From Acidobacteriota bacterium (lineage in GTDB: Bacteria > Acidobacteriota > Blastocatellia > Pyrinomonadales > Pyrinomonadaceae): a stretch of 49,081 bases of DNA. The stretch's first letter is position 1. Each line of letters starts with the position of its first letter. Under the pieces are notes generated by a model. The model was not told the origin of the DNA and ran no database searches. It worked only from the letters and a program-made list of their open reading frames with translations. Both the position numbers and the translations under genes were made by a program. The stretch lies in NCBI GenBank assembly GCA_019239425.1, contig JAFAZX010000025.1, positions 1-49,081 of the forward strand, written 5' to 3'. This document shows, piece by piece, positions 1 to 11,783 of the stretch.

Positions 1-1
1 C

Positions 2-2464
<2,463 letters not shown>

Positions 2465-2490
2465 GTTAAGAGCCGTGAACGGAGTGAGCG

Positions 2491-3075
2491 ATGAGCACAT
2501 ACGCTAAGACGGAGACACTGGTCGGCGCGGTCGTCGCGCCGCTCGACGGTTTGAAGTCGGCCGCGCTGGTGGTCGGCTTCAGCCTGTTCGTGGCACTGGC
2601 GGCGCAGGTCGCGGTGCCTCTTCCCTTCACGCCCGTGCCTTTGACGGGGCAGACGTTCGCGGTGCTTCTGACCGGGGCGCTTTTGGGGCCGCGTCTGGGC
2701 GCGTTGGCGATGGCCGCGTACCTGTTCGAGGGCGCGGCGGGGCTGCCCTTCTTCCGGGGGGGCGCGGGCGGCGTCGGCCATTTGATGGGGCCGACGGCCG
2801 GTTACCTGTTCGCCTTCCCCGCAGCGGCTTACGTCACAGGAGCCTTGGCCGAGCGCGGCTGGGACAGGCGGTACCTTCCCGCGGCGGCGGCGATGGCCTT
2901 GGGCTCTTTCGTCATCCTCGCGGGCGGGTGGGCGTGGCTCGCGCTGATGTTCAAGGGCGGCGCGGAGGCTTTCCGGCTCGGCGTCGCGCCGTTCCTGCCG
3001 GGTGACGTGGTCAAGATCGCGCTCGCGGCGGCGGTGCTCCCTTCGGGCTGGGCTTTGCTGCGGCGTCTGAAGTAG
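2491..3075 (+). CDS. bioY: Biotin transporter BioY (ECF S component)
   Basis: A 194-residue hydrophobic protein of the usual BioY length. It is the substrate-capture subunit for biotin in the inner membrane and works alone or with an energy-coupling module. The family segment VPLPFTPVPLTGQTFAVLL (about residues 47-65) is clear, followed by the glycine-rich LEGAAGLPFF-type loop and GPTAGYL (about residues 96-102). The ATG at 2491 has GGAG eight bases upstream. No ecfA/ecfT or biotin synthesis gene is nearby, so it either acts alone or uses a shared energising module encoded elsewhere. A hairpin terminator follows at 3099. Confidence 0.92.
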   Translation: MSTYAKTETLVGAVVAPLDGLKSAALVVGFSLFVALAAQVAVPLPFTPVPLTGQTFAVLLTGALLGPRLGALAMAAYLFEGAAGLPFFRGGAGGVGHLMGPTAGYLFAFPAAAYVTGALAERGWDRRYLPAAAAMALGSFVILAGGWAWLALMFKGGAEAFRLGVAPFLPGDVVKIALAAAVLPSGWALLRRLK

Positions 3076-3098
3076 TCGAAGCACGGAAGACTGTCGAG

Positions 3099-3124
3099 AG
3101 CCCCCGGCCCGTCGGTCGGGGGCT
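3099..3124 (+). terminator. Hairpin terminator after bioY
   Basis: Arms AGCCCCCG and CGGGGGCT flank a ten-base centre that can add three more pairs, 24 bp after the bioY stop. The trailing sequence TTCGCTTT is only moderately T-rich, so termination is likely but not perfect. Confidence 0.7.
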
Positions 3125-3146
3125 TTCGCTTTGGCGCCCACGCTTC

Positions 3147-3175
3147 TTGAAGTAAGCCGGGCCGGAACCTATAAT
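3147..3175 (+). promoter_or_regulatory. Sigma-70-type promoter for the 3225 gene
   Basis: TTGAAG at 3147-3152 and TATAAT at 3170-3175 are separated by exactly 17 bases, downstream of the bioY terminator and 50 bp before the ATG at 3225. The -10 box is a perfect consensus match. Confidence 0.65.
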
Positions 3176-3224
3176 CTCGCCGTTCCTCTTTGGCCTCCCC
3201 ACGACACTCGACGGAGCATCTTCG

Positions 3225-4766
3225 ATGAAACTCGCGGCCCTCTCGTCCCTCCTCGTACTTCTCTGCGTCCTCGGCGCACGCGCGCAGGGCGGCGACGAGA
3301 TGCGCGTCACGTCCGTCTTCCCTTCCGAGCGGGTCGTGCCGGGGCAGATCGTCGAACTGCGCGTCGAGGGCATGGCCGAGGAACTCCTCGCGCCGCCCGC
3401 CGACGGGAGCCTCCGCGTCACCCTCAAGCAGGACGGCGCGACGAAGGCCGCGGCCGTGCGCACGGCCGTGCCCGGCATGTTCAGGATGAAGGCGTCCGGG
3501 GCCGCCGCGCCGGGCGAGATGAAGTCGATGCACTCGATAGGCTTCGCCGTCCCGAAGGGCCTGCACGTGGGCGAGGCCGAACTCGTCATCTCTCTCCGCG
3601 GGCTCAAGAGCGCGCCCTTCAAGCTCGAAGTCGTCGAGCGGCCGCAGCGCCCGGTCGTCGCACTGACCTCCATCCTGAGCATCACGCCCGCGGCCGTCAC
3701 GCCCGGCGCCGCGCCGCAGCGGCCGGGGCTCAAGTTCGAGCGCGGGGCGAAGGGCGTCGAGCTGCGCGTGATGCCGCTCGCCGACCCCGAAGACGCGGAC
3801 GCGGGCGTGACGGTGCGCTTCAAGCAGGGCGGCACCTTCTACGACGCGGCGGCGCGCGTCGTCCACCACGACGGCGAGCGCGGGCGTTTGCCGCGCGGCG
3901 GCTTCCACTGGACGTCGCCGCGCGACGTGCTCGAGGTCGACGTGCCCGAACTGCTCGCGCCGGGCGAGGCCGAGGTCGAGGTCGCGCTGCGCGCGAACGG
4001 GTTGACGGGCGAGGCCGCAGTCGTCCCCGCCGTCATCACCGACGCCGCGCGCGCCTACGAGTCGCCGAAGGCGGCCGCGCCGCGCCTGCTCTCGGTGGCG
4101 CCGCGCCGCGTGGGCGCGGGGCAGGCGCTCACCATCTCGGCCGACCGGAAGCTCGCGCTCGACCCGGACGCCTCGAAGGCCGTGGTCGTCTTCGAGACCC
4201 CGGACGGCGCTTCGAGCCAGAAGGTCGAGCCCGAGGTGAACAGCGCCGCCATGATGCCCTCGGCGCCGCCCGACATGCCCGTCTTCTTCGTCGTGCGCGC
4301 GCCGAAGGATTTGACCGGCGCGGTCAACGTCCGTGTGGTCAACCCGGCGCGCGCCGACTACGAGGGGGCGTCGAGCGAGCCCGAGCGGATCGAGGTGACG
4401 GCCGAGGCGCTCGCGCCCGAGGTGCAGGGCGTGGCCGAGGCGGGGGCGGCCGAAATCTCACGCCTGCGCCAGCTCGTCGCGCCGGACGGGCGCACGGCCT
4501 ACGACCCCACGGCGCGCTACGTCGTCATCCGCGCGGCGGGGCTCGACCCGAACCCGGAGTTCGTGCGCGTCACGTTTGCGCAGGAGGGGCAGAGGCCCTT
4601 CACGCTCCGGCACGCGGACTTCATACTCTTCTCGGGCGACTCGCTCATCGTCCGCGGGCCGAAGGATTTGCGCGCGGGCGCCGTGCGCGTGACGGTCGAG
4701 AACCTCGGGGCCAACGGCTACAGCGCGCCCGTCGTCAAAACCTTCGAACTCTCGCCGCGCCGCTAG
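3225..4766 (+). CDS. Secreted protein with Ig-like (IPT/TIG-type) repeats
   Basis: A 513-residue protein with a clear signal peptide (MKLAALSSLLVLLCVLGARA, cleavage near residue 20). The mature part is made of beta-rich segments that recur with similar phrasing, for example VTSVFPSERVVPGQIVEL near the start and LLSVAPRRVGAGQALTIS near residue 288, each followed by a turn-rich strand pattern. This looks like IPT/TIG or other bacterial Ig-like folds, which usually mediate binding in the periplasm or at the surface. No catalytic motif is visible. GGAG precedes the ATG. It is probably co-transcribed with the protease-like gene that starts 26 bp downstream. The specific function is unknown and the domain assignment rests on pattern only. 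Confidence 0.75.
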   Translation: MKLAALSSLLVLLCVLGARAQGGDEMRVTSVFPSERVVPGQIVELRVEGMAEELLAPPADGSLRVTLKQDGATKAAAVRTAVPGMFRMKASGAAAPGEMKSMHSIGFAVPKGLHVGEAELVISLRGLKSAPFKLEVVERPQRPVVALTSILSITPAAVTPGAAPQRPGLKFERGAKGVELRVMPLADPEDADAGVTVRFKQGGTFYDAAARVVHHDGERGRLPRGGFHWTSPRDVLEVDVPELLAPGEAEVEVALRANGLTGEAAVVPAVITDAARAYESPKAAAPRLLSVAPRRVGAGQALTISADRKLALDPDASKAVVVFETPDGASSQKVEPEVNSAAMMPSAPPDMPVFFVVRAPKDLTGAVNVRVVNPARADYEGASSEPERIEVTAEALAPEVQGVAEAGAAEISRLRQLVAPDGRTAYDPTARYVVIRAAGLDPNPEFVRVTFAQEGQRPFTLRHADFILFSGDSLIVRGPKDLRAGAVRVTVENLGANGYSAPVVKTFELSPRR

Positions 4767-4792
4767 CGGCGACACAGACTTAAGGCACAGCG

Positions 4793-6802
4793 ATGAAGTC
4801 TCGCCACACACGCCCCCCGTTCGTGCGCGCCGCGGCGGCCGCGCTCTTCCTGCTGCTCGCGGCGCAGGCCGCCGCCGCGAAGGACACGTGGACGAGCGTC
4901 CGCTCGCAGAACTTCCTCCTCGTCGGCAACGCCTCGGAGAAGGAGATTCGTCAGGTCGCGACGCGGCTCGAACAGTTCCGCTACGTCTTCACGCAGCTCT
5001 TCCCGAAGGTCAACTTCAACACGCCGGTGCCGACGACCGTCGTCGTCTTCAAGAACGACTCCGCCTACAAGCCGTTCAAGCCGTTGGCCGACGGCCGCGT
5101 CGTCGAGGTCGCCGGCTACTTCCAGTCGGGCCAGGACGTGAACTACATCACGCTCACGCCCGAGCGCGCGAGCGGGGCCGAGAACCCCTACGGCACCATC
5201 TACCACGAGTTCACGCACCTGCTCGTCAACAACTCGACGGGCGCGGGCGAGGCGCCGCCCTGGTTCAACGAGGGGCTGGCCGAGTACTACAGCACCTTCG
5301 CCATCGAGGACGACCGCAAGGTCTACCTCGGCCGCCTCGTCAACTACCACCTCCAACTGCTCCGCGACCAGAAGCTCATCCCGCTCTCGCAGCTCTTCGC
5401 CGTCACGCACTACTCGCTGGAGCGCAACAAGCACGACGTGCGGAGCCTCTTCTACGCGGAGTCGTGGGCGCTCGTCCACTACCTGATCCTCGGCAACGAC
5501 GGGAAGCGCCTGCCGCAGCTCGGCGAGTTCCTCACTTTGACGAAGAAGGGCATGCCGACCGACGAGGCTTTCAGGCGCGCCTTCCAGACCGACACCGAGG
5601 GGATGGAGAAGGAGCTGCGGAAGTACGTCCAGGCCTACTCCTTTATAGGCAAGGTCGCGACCTTCGAGCACCCGCTCGTCTTCGACGCGCAGATGACCTC
5701 GGCGCCGCTCACCGACGCCGAGGCCGAGGCGTACCTCGGCGACCTCCTGCTCCACATCAACCGCCCGGACGACGCGGCCGTGCGCCTCCAGCACGCGCTC
5801 GAACTCGACCCGGCGAACGTCCTGGCGCGCACCTCGCTCGGCATGGCGCGGCTCCGGCAGAAGCGCGACGCCGAGGCCATCGTCCACCTGCACGAAGCGG
5901 CGGCCGCGAGCGCGAACAACTACCTGCCGCACTACTACTACGCCTACGCGCTCAGCAAACAGGGGGCGGTCGAGGGCGGCTTCGTGCCGGGCTACCCGCC
6001 CGACCGCGCGGCCGAGATGCGCGCCTCCCTGCGCAAGGCCATCTCCCTGCGCCCCGACTTCCCCGAGAGCTACTACCTGCTCTCCTGGGTCAACCTCGTC
6101 ACCGGCGAGAACATCGCGGAGGGCGTGCAGCTCATCCGCCAGGCCATCGCGCTCGCGCCCGGCGACCAGCGCTACTCGCTCGTGCTCGCGCAGCTCTACC
6201 TCCGCCAGGACAAGATCGAGGAGGCGCGCCGCCTGGCCGAGCTGCTCTCGCGCGAAGGCTCCGACCCGGGCCTGCGCGCGACGGCGCAGTCCGTCCTCGC
6301 CTCGATCAACAACTACGACGAGCAGCTCAAGAAGTACAAGGCGGAGCGGGAGGCTTTCGAGAAGGGCGAGCCGAAGCTCGTCGTGCGCGACGAGGACGAG
6401 GAGAAGGGGTCGAAGGAGGCGGAGGCTCCGGGGCCGCAGAAGTCGGACGACGAGCGCGTGGCCGAAGCGATGGCGCAGGCCATCCGCGACGCCCTGCGCC
6501 GGCCGCAGGCGGGCGAGACGCGCCTGCAAGGCGTGCTCACGAAGATCGAGTGCGGGCCGAAGGGCCTGGTCTTCGTCTTCAAGGCGGGCGAGCGCACGCT
6601 GCGCCTCTCGGCCGCGGGCTTCGGCGGCCTGCACATCGTCAGCTTCAGCCAGGAGGCCGGCGGCGAACTCACCTGCGGCCCGCGCAAGGCCGAGACGCCC
6701 TCGGTCGTCACCTTCCGCGCCGCCCCGGACGCGAAGGCCAAGACCGACGGCACCCTCGTCGCGCTGGAGTTCGTGCCCGCGAATTTTCAACTGAAGCAGT
6801 AA
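4793..6802 (+). CDS. Secreted gluzincin-type protease-like protein (DUF1570-like) with TPRs
   Basis: A 669-residue exported protein with a signal peptide ending near residue 29. Its N-terminal half resembles DUF1570/peptidase-MA proteins: the zinc motif H138-E-F-T-H142 is followed by WFNEGLAEYYS with E160 as likely third ligand. All catalytic residues are present, unlike the two degenerate M1-like proteins elsewhere in the window. Residues from about 300 to 500 contain TPR-like helices (for example HALELDPANVLARTSLGMA). A charged linker rich in E, D and K follows near residue 520, and then a small beta-rich C-terminal domain containing C-x-P-like TKIECGPKGL. Probable role: envelope proteolysis or a TPR scaffold. 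The substrate is unknown. Confidence 0.82.
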   Translation: MKSRHTRPPFVRAAAAALFLLLAAQAAAAKDTWTSVRSQNFLLVGNASEKEIRQVATRLEQFRYVFTQLFPKVNFNTPVPTTVVVFKNDSAYKPFKPLADGRVVEVAGYFQSGQDVNYITLTPERASGAENPYGTIYHEFTHLLVNNSTGAGEAPPWFNEGLAEYYSTFAIEDDRKVYLGRLVNYHLQLLRDQKLIPLSQLFAVTHYSLERNKHDVRSLFYAESWALVHYLILGNDGKRLPQLGEFLTLTKKGMPTDEAFRRAFQTDTEGMEKELRKYVQAYSFIGKVATFEHPLVFDAQMTSAPLTDAEAEAYLGDLLLHINRPDDAAVRLQHALELDPANVLARTSLGMARLRQKRDAEAIVHLHEAAAASANNYLPHYYYAYALSKQGAVEGGFVPGYPPDRAAEMRASLRKAISLRPDFPESYYLLSWVNLVTGENIAEGVQLIRQAIALAPGDQRYSLVLAQLYLRQDKIEEARRLAELLSREGSDPGLRATAQSVLASINNYDEQLKKYKAEREAFEKGEPKLVVRDEDEEKGSKEAEAPGPQKSDDERVAEAMAQAIRDALRRPQAGETRLQGVLTKIECGPKGLVFVFKAGERTLRLSAAGFGGLHIVSFSQEAGGELTCGPRKAETPSVVTFRAAPDAKAKTDGTLVALEFVPANFQLKQ

Positions 6803-6897
6803 AGGGGGAGGAAGGGTTCTGGGTGCTGGGTTCTAGGTTCTGGATTAAAGACAGGGTGTTTTCAACCCAGCACCCATAACCCTTCCCCGCTTCCCAA
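6803..6897. repeat. Heptamer palindrome, GGTTCTG type
   Basis: The left arm (6811-6832) and right arm (6864-6885) match at 21 of 22 positions as an inverted repeat. The left side reads as heptamer units GGTTCTG, GGTGCTG, GGTTCTA, GGTTCTG. It begins 8 bp after the stop codon at 6800-6802. Confidence 0.8.
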
Positions 6898-6952
6898 ATG
6901 AATCCGCCGGTGGTATTGATTACGTAATCTTTTGAGGGGAGGGGTGCCAAAA

Positions 6953-7546
6953 GTGTCATCACCCCCGGTACGGCCGCCGAACGACGCCGAGTCGTGGCAG
7001 GCCGAGTTGATTAGGGGCGTCGCCGAAGGGGACGAACAGGCGCTCGCCTCGCTCTACGACGCGACCAGCCGGACGGTCTACGGCCTGCTGCTGCGCATCC
7101 TCTCCGACCCTTCGGTGGCGGAAGAGGTTCTGCTCGACGTGTACGCGCAGGTCTGGCGACAGGCCCGGACGTACAGCGCCGAGCGCGGCAAGCCTCTGGC
7201 CTGGCTGACGACCATCGCGCGCAGCCGCGCCATCGACCGCCTGCGAAGGGGCAGGCAGGAACACCAGTTGACCGTCCCGCTCGAAGAGGCCACGCGCGCG
7301 TCGCGCGGCGAATCTATCGAGGACGGCGTGCTGGCCGGCGAGGTGGGCGCGGTCGTCCGCGCGGCTTTGGACTTGCTCGCGCCCGAGCAGCGCGACGTGA
7401 TCGAGCTGGCTTACTACGGCGGGATGAGCCACAGCGAGATCGCGGCCGCGCGCAATCTCCCGCTCGGCACGGTCAAGACGCGCACGCGCCTCGGCATGAT
7501 GCGTTTGCGCGAGGTGCTCAAACCGGCATGGGAAGGGATGCTATGA
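6953..7546 (+). CDS. ECF RNA polymerase sigma factor, module 1
   Basis: Group IV sigma factor with region 2 (LYDATSRTVYGLLLRIL, then the VAEEVLLDVYAQVWRQA and AWLTTIARSRAIDRLRR segments) and region 4 (LAYYGGMSHSEIAAARNLPLGTVKTR helix-turn-helix). The frame is open from a TTG at 6932, but GAGGGGAGGGG at 6934-6944 is best placed as ribosome binding site for the GTG at 6953, which I chose; the GTG at 6944 is too close to it. The stop overlaps the next start as ATGA, so the sigma factor and its anti-sigma factor are translationally coupled. It is a clear paralogue of the sigma gene at 9799. Confidence 0.9.
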   Translation: MSSPPVRPPNDAESWQAELIRGVAEGDEQALASLYDATSRTVYGLLLRILSDPSVAEEVLLDVYAQVWRQARTYSAERGKPLAWLTTIARSRAIDRLRRGRQEHQLTVPLEEATRASRGESIEDGVLAGEVGAVVRAALDLLAPEQRDVIELAYYGGMSHSEIAAARNLPLGTVKTRTRLGMMRLREVLKPAWEGML

Positions 7547-8163
7547 GCTGCACTACGACCGATGAAGAGGCGGCGGCCGGACAGGCCGCCCTCTACGCCC
7601 TGGGCGCGCTCGACAGCGAAGAGGCGCGCGAGTTCGAGGAGCATCTGGCCGCGGGCTGCCTGTCTTGCGCGGCGGAGCTGCGCGAGTACGAGGCGGTCGC
7701 CGGCCAACTGGGGCTGGCCGCGCCCGAGGCCGAGCCGCCCGCGGGTGTGCGCGAACGGCTGCTCAAGCTCGTCTCGGAAGAGGAGCCGGCGTCCGCACCC
7801 GGCGCTTCTCATCCGGACTTGCCCGGCTTCCTCGTCGTGCGCGCGGGCGAGGGGCGGTGGCGGCCGACCGACGACGCGGGCGTCGCTTTCAAGATGCTCT
7901 ACGCCGACCGCGACCGCGGGACGGTGACGACCCTCGTGCGGATGGAGCCGGGCTCGCGCATCCGCCGGCACCGGCACCTCGGCGTCGAGCAGTGCCTCGT
8001 CCTCGAAGGCGACGTGCGCTCCGGCGCGGTCGGGATGAGGGCCGGCGACTTCAACTGCTCGATGCCGGGCAGCGTCCACGAGGAGTTGGTCACGGACGGC
8101 GGCGCCCTCCTCCTCCTGGTCTCGCCCGAACACTACGAGCCGCTCGGCCCCGCGGCCGCCTGA
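7543..8163 (+). CDS. ChrR-like anti-sigma factor with zinc-binding N-terminus and cupin C-terminus
   Basis: Start at the ATG of the ATGA overlap with the sigma gene (the frame is also open further upstream). The first 70 residues form an anti-sigma domain with a zinc-finger-like H-x4-C-x2-C motif in EEHLAAGCLSCAAEL. The C-terminal half is a cupin: RHRHLGVEQ supplies two His and a Glu, and a later His in GSVHEEL completes a typical metal site. There is no membrane segment, so it is a soluble sensor, as in the ChrR proteins known to respond to singlet oxygen or similar stress. The signal here is inferred from family only. Confidence 0.85.
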   Translation: MSCTTTDEEAAAGQAALYALGALDSEEAREFEEHLAAGCLSCAAELREYEAVAGQLGLAAPEAEPPAGVRERLLKLVSEEEPASAPGASHPDLPGFLVVRAGEGRWRPTDDAGVAFKMLYADRDRGTVTTLVRMEPGSRIRRHRHLGVEQCLVLEGDVRSGAVGMRAGDFNCSMPGSVHEELVTDGGALLLLVSPEHYEPLGPAAA

Positions 8164-8193
8164 CTCGTAAAAGGCGCATTTCGGAAGAAAATA

Positions 8194-8269
8194 TTCACCA
8201 CAGAGACACAGAGGCACAGCCTGTTGAGTAATACCTCTTCAAGCTGTGCCTCTGTGTCTCTGTGGTGAA
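8194..8269. repeat. CACAGAG palindrome, copy 1
   Basis: Perfect 27-bp inverted repeat (8194-8220 and 8243-8269) with a 22-base loop. The arms contain CACAGAGACACAGAGG. It lies 30 bp after the anti-sigma stop codon and before the aldolase promoter. It is one of six family members in the window. Confidence 0.95.
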
Positions 8270-8331
8270 ATTCTAACCCTCACAAACCTCAACACGCTTA
8301 CTAACCCGCTTCCGCACCCGCTCGCTTCGCG

Positions 8332-8340
8332 TGCTATAAT
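8332..8340 (+). promoter_or_regulatory. Extended -10 promoter for fbaB
   Basis: TGCTATAAT: a perfect TATAAT at 8335-8340 with the TG extension one base upstream. No good -35 box is seen. It lies 65 bp before the aldolase ATG. Confidence 0.6.
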
Positions 8341-8405
8341 CCCCGCCCGACAGCAAACACAACGGCCCGCTCGTAGAGAAACTTTATCTGGAGGATTTCA
8401 ACCCA

Positions 8406-9503
<1,098 letters not shown>

Positions 9504-9538
9504 GAGCTTTCGGCCTTCGGCGGTCAGCCAAACTGAGA

Positions 9539-9587
9539 GGCGAAGGGGCCGGCTCATCCACTCAAGAGATGAGCCGGCCCCTTCGCC
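9539..9587 (+). terminator. Strong hairpin terminator after fbaB
   Basis: Perfect 19-bp stem (9539-9557 with 9569-9587) and an 11-base loop, followed by TTGTACGTTTTCT. It lies 36 bp after the aldolase stop codon. Confidence 0.85.
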
Positions 9588-9670
9588 TTGTACGTTTTCT
9601 CAACGAGACCTTACAGTTACAATTGTTGATTTTCAGCACTTTCGCCGCACCCTTGCACGAATTGAGCGAT

Positions 9671-9700
9671 TTGCTATGGCACTTGTCGCCCCAATATGCT
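9671..9700 (+). promoter_or_regulatory. Weak candidate promoter for sigma module 2
   Basis: TTGCTA at 9671 and TATGCT at 9695 with an 18-base spacer, about 100 bp before the sigma start. Both boxes are imperfect. The region from 9588 to 9798 holds no ORF that I trust. An ECF-type autoregulated promoter is also possible but I could not recognise one. Confidence 0.3.
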
Positions 9701-9798
9701 AAAACAAATCCTCAAGTGAGCCTCGACGCGTAGTAGAGGTGTGAACGTTCTGACTGTGTTTCTCACCAGGCGGCGGCGGTGAGGGGAGGCGAAAGGTT

Positions 9799-10395
9799 TT
9801 GACGACGGCCCGTCCCGAACAAGACGAGTTCGACGCGGAGTTGCTGCGCGCGGTGGCGCGCGGCGACGAGGTCGCGTTCGCGCGCGTCTACGACCGCTAC
9901 GCCGCCATCCTTTTGGGGCTCATGCTCCGTATATTACGCAGCCGCCCCGAGGCGGAGGACGTTTTGCAGGAGGTCTTTCTACAGGTCTGGCAGCAGGCGC
10001 GCTCGTTCGACCCCGCGCGCGGGCGCGCCTTCACCTGGCTGGCGACGCTCGCGCGCAGCCGCGCCATCGACCGCCTGCGCGCCGTCGACGCGCGCGAGCG
10101 CGCGGCGCAGCGCTCGGCCGAAGACGGGCAGCCGGTGGCGTCCGCCGAGACGCGGACTTGGGCCGACGAGGAGGCCATCCGCGCCGAGCGCGCCGAGGCC
10201 GTCCGCGCCGCGCTCGCGGAGCTGCCAGAGGAGCAGAGGCAGGTGCTCCTGCTCGCATACCTCGACGGCATGTCGCAGTCGGAGATCGCGGCGGCGAAGA
10301 ACCAGCCGCTCGGCACGGTGAAGACGCGCACCCGCACCGGACTCAAACGTCTGAGCGAGGCCTTGCGCTCGCGGCTCGGACAACAGTTGGCTTGA
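9799..10395 (+). CDS. ECF RNA polymerase sigma factor, module 2 (SigK-like)
   Basis: A 198-residue group IV sigma factor. Region 2 is seen as VYDRYAAILLGLMLRIL and EDVLQEVFLQVWQQA with the TWLATLARSRAIDRLR segment. Region 4 is LAYLDGMSQSEIAAAKNQPL plus GTVKTRTRTGLKRL. The TTG at 9799 is chosen because GAGGGGAGGCGAAAGG stands just upstream. It resembles the module 1 sigma factor along its whole length. The downstream RskA-type anti-sigma gene begins 40 bp after its stop, as in SigK/RskA pairs. Confidence 0.9.
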   Translation: MTTARPEQDEFDAELLRAVARGDEVAFARVYDRYAAILLGLMLRILRSRPEAEDVLQEVFLQVWQQARSFDPARGRAFTWLATLARSRAIDRLRAVDARERAAQRSAEDGQPVASAETRTWADEEAIRAERAEAVRAALAELPEEQRQVLLLAYLDGMSQSEIAAAKNQPLGTVKTRTRTGLKRLSEALRSRLGQQLA

Positions 10396-10435
10396 GCGGA
10401 ACGTTGTAGCGTTTCGCGTTTAAGACTTGAGAGTG

Positions 10436-11347
10436 ATGCGGCACGAAGATTACAGACAGCTCCTGGCGCTCGAAGCCGCGGGCGCGCTCGACGAGGAAGA
10501 GCGCGGGCGGCTGGAAGAGCACCTGCCCTCCTGCGGCGAGTGCCGCGAGGAGTTGCGCGAGCTGACCGACGCCGCCGCCTCGCTCCTCTACACGCTCACG
10601 CCGGTGCAGCCTTCGCCGGGCCTTCGCGCGGACATCCTCGCGCGCGTCCGCGCCGTAGACCCTTCGGAGGTCTTCGTAGACCCGTCCGAAGTCGCCGCGC
10701 CGACGAAGGCCGTCGACCCTTCCGAGGCTCGCGCCGGTTCGCGCCCGGCCTCGTTCGACGCGCGCACGCTCCTGCGCGGCCTGAGCCTCTGGCGGCTCTT
10801 CTCTCTGCGTCCCGCGCTCGGCTTCGGCGCGGCGGCGGCGGTCGTCGCAGTCCTTTTGCTCGGCCTCACGAGCCTCTCGCTCTGGAACCGGACTCGGACT
10901 TTGAGCGCGGAGGTGGCCAGTCTCTCCGGCCGCCTGCGCGAGGCGCAGGGCGAAGCGGACGACCAGCGCCGGCAGCTCGCCAGCGCGCGCAGCATCGAAG
11001 AGGTGCTTAACTCGCCGGCTGTGAGCGTCGCGGAGCTTTCCGGCAAGAAGCCCGCGCCGGAGGCGCACGCGATGCTCGCCTACGACCGCTCGTCGGGCCG
11101 CGCCGTCGTCATGGCGACGGGGCTGCCGCCCTGCCCCGAAGGGCACGCCTACCAGCTCTGGCTCATCGCCGACAACAAGCCGCTGCCCGGCCGCACCTTC
11201 AAAGCAGACACGCAGGGCCGCGCGCAGTTGAGCGACCAGCTCCCGCCCAACCACACCGCCCCCACCTTCGCCGTCACCCTCGAACGCGAAGGCGGCGTCC
11301 CCGCCCCCGAAGGCGACATCTTCCTCGTCGGCACTACGAAAGGATGA
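10436..11347 (+). CDS. RskA-family membrane anti-sigma factor
   Basis: A single-pass membrane anti-sigma factor of about 303 residues. The cytoplasmic N-terminus carries the zinc motif H-x3-C-x2-C (EEHLPSCGECREEL). A transmembrane helix of alanines, valines and leucines lies near residue 140, and the extracytoplasmic C-terminus has RskA features (GRAVVMATGLPPCPEGHAYQ, then QLWLIADNKPLPGRTF). A linker before the membrane repeats VDPSE three times. I chose the ATG at 10436 over the upstream TTG and GTG in the same frame. The stop codon at 11345-11347 lies inside the GGATGAA palindrome. It probably holds the module 2 sigma factor at the membrane until regulated proteolysis. Confidence 0.87.
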   Translation: MRHEDYRQLLALEAAGALDEEERGRLEEHLPSCGECREELRELTDAAASLLYTLTPVQPSPGLRADILARVRAVDPSEVFVDPSEVAAPTKAVDPSEARAGSRPASFDARTLLRGLSLWRLFSLRPALGFGAAAAVVAVLLLGLTSLSLWNRTRTLSAEVASLSGRLREAQGEADDQRRQLASARSIEEVLNSPAVSVAELSGKKPAPEAHAMLAYDRSSGRAVVMATGLPPCPEGHAYQLWLIADNKPLPGRTFKADTQGRAQLSDQLPPNHTAPTFAVTLEREGGVPAPEGDIFLVGTTKG

Positions 11348-11408
11348 AGGATGAAGGGAATGCAGACCGCTTCTCTTTCATCCTTCCGCCTTCATCCTTC
11401 ATCCTTCC
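11340..11408. repeat. Heptamer palindrome, GGATGAA type, copy 1
   Basis: Perfect 18-bp inverted arms (11340-11357 and 11389-11406) built of AGGATGA units; the right side also carries the variant CTTCCGC. The RskA stop TGA (11345-11347) is part of the left arm. Confidence 0.9.
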
Positions 11409-11455
11409 TTTGCTACACTGTCCGTCAAACGTTGACCCGAAGGAGCAAGGTGTAA

Positions 11456-11656
11456 GTGGCGGATAAACCGAAAGTGTCGAACGAGATTTCGGAAGGGACG
11501 GGGCAGTTCGACAACCGCTTCGTCCTCTGGCGCAGGTTCTGCGCAGAGACCGGCGTCGCCGTCGAGACCCTCCCCAGCGACCTCACCGGCGAGCACAAAG
11601 AGCGTTGGGAGAAGCTCAAGAACGAGCGCCTCCACAAGCCCGCGGAAGAAGGGTGA
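11456..11656 (+). CDS. Small hypothetical protein, 66 residues
   Basis: GTG start with AAGGAGCAAGG directly upstream, which makes it a credible gene despite its size. The protein is soluble and charged, and contains FDNRFVLWRRFCAETGV and GEHKERWEKLKNERL, suggesting helices. I do not recognise the family. It sits between the RskA gene and amrS, separated from both by palindromes, so co-transcription with amrS is uncertain. Confidence 0.7.
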   Translation: MADKPKVSNEISEGTGQFDNRFVLWRRFCAETGVAVETLPSDLTGEHKERWEKLKNERLHKPAEEG

Positions 11657-11659
11657 CGC

Positions 11660-11724
11660 GAGCCGTGAACCGTAGTCCGTGCCAAGAGAGAACCCACTCC
11701 CTCACGTCACGGTTCACGGTTCAT
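11660..11724. repeat. Heptamer palindrome, AACCGTG type, degenerate copy
   Basis: Left side CCGTGAACCGTAGTCCGTG and right side CACGGTTCACGG form an imperfect inverted repeat, perfect only over about 11 bases (CCGTGAACCGT). It starts about 4 bp after the stop of the 66-residue ORF. It has the same unit as the perfect element at 48434. Confidence 0.6.
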
Positions 11725-11783
11725 GCCTGAATTAAGATTACAGACTCCCCCGCGCGCCGCCGACAGGAGGTCTCGAACCGCTT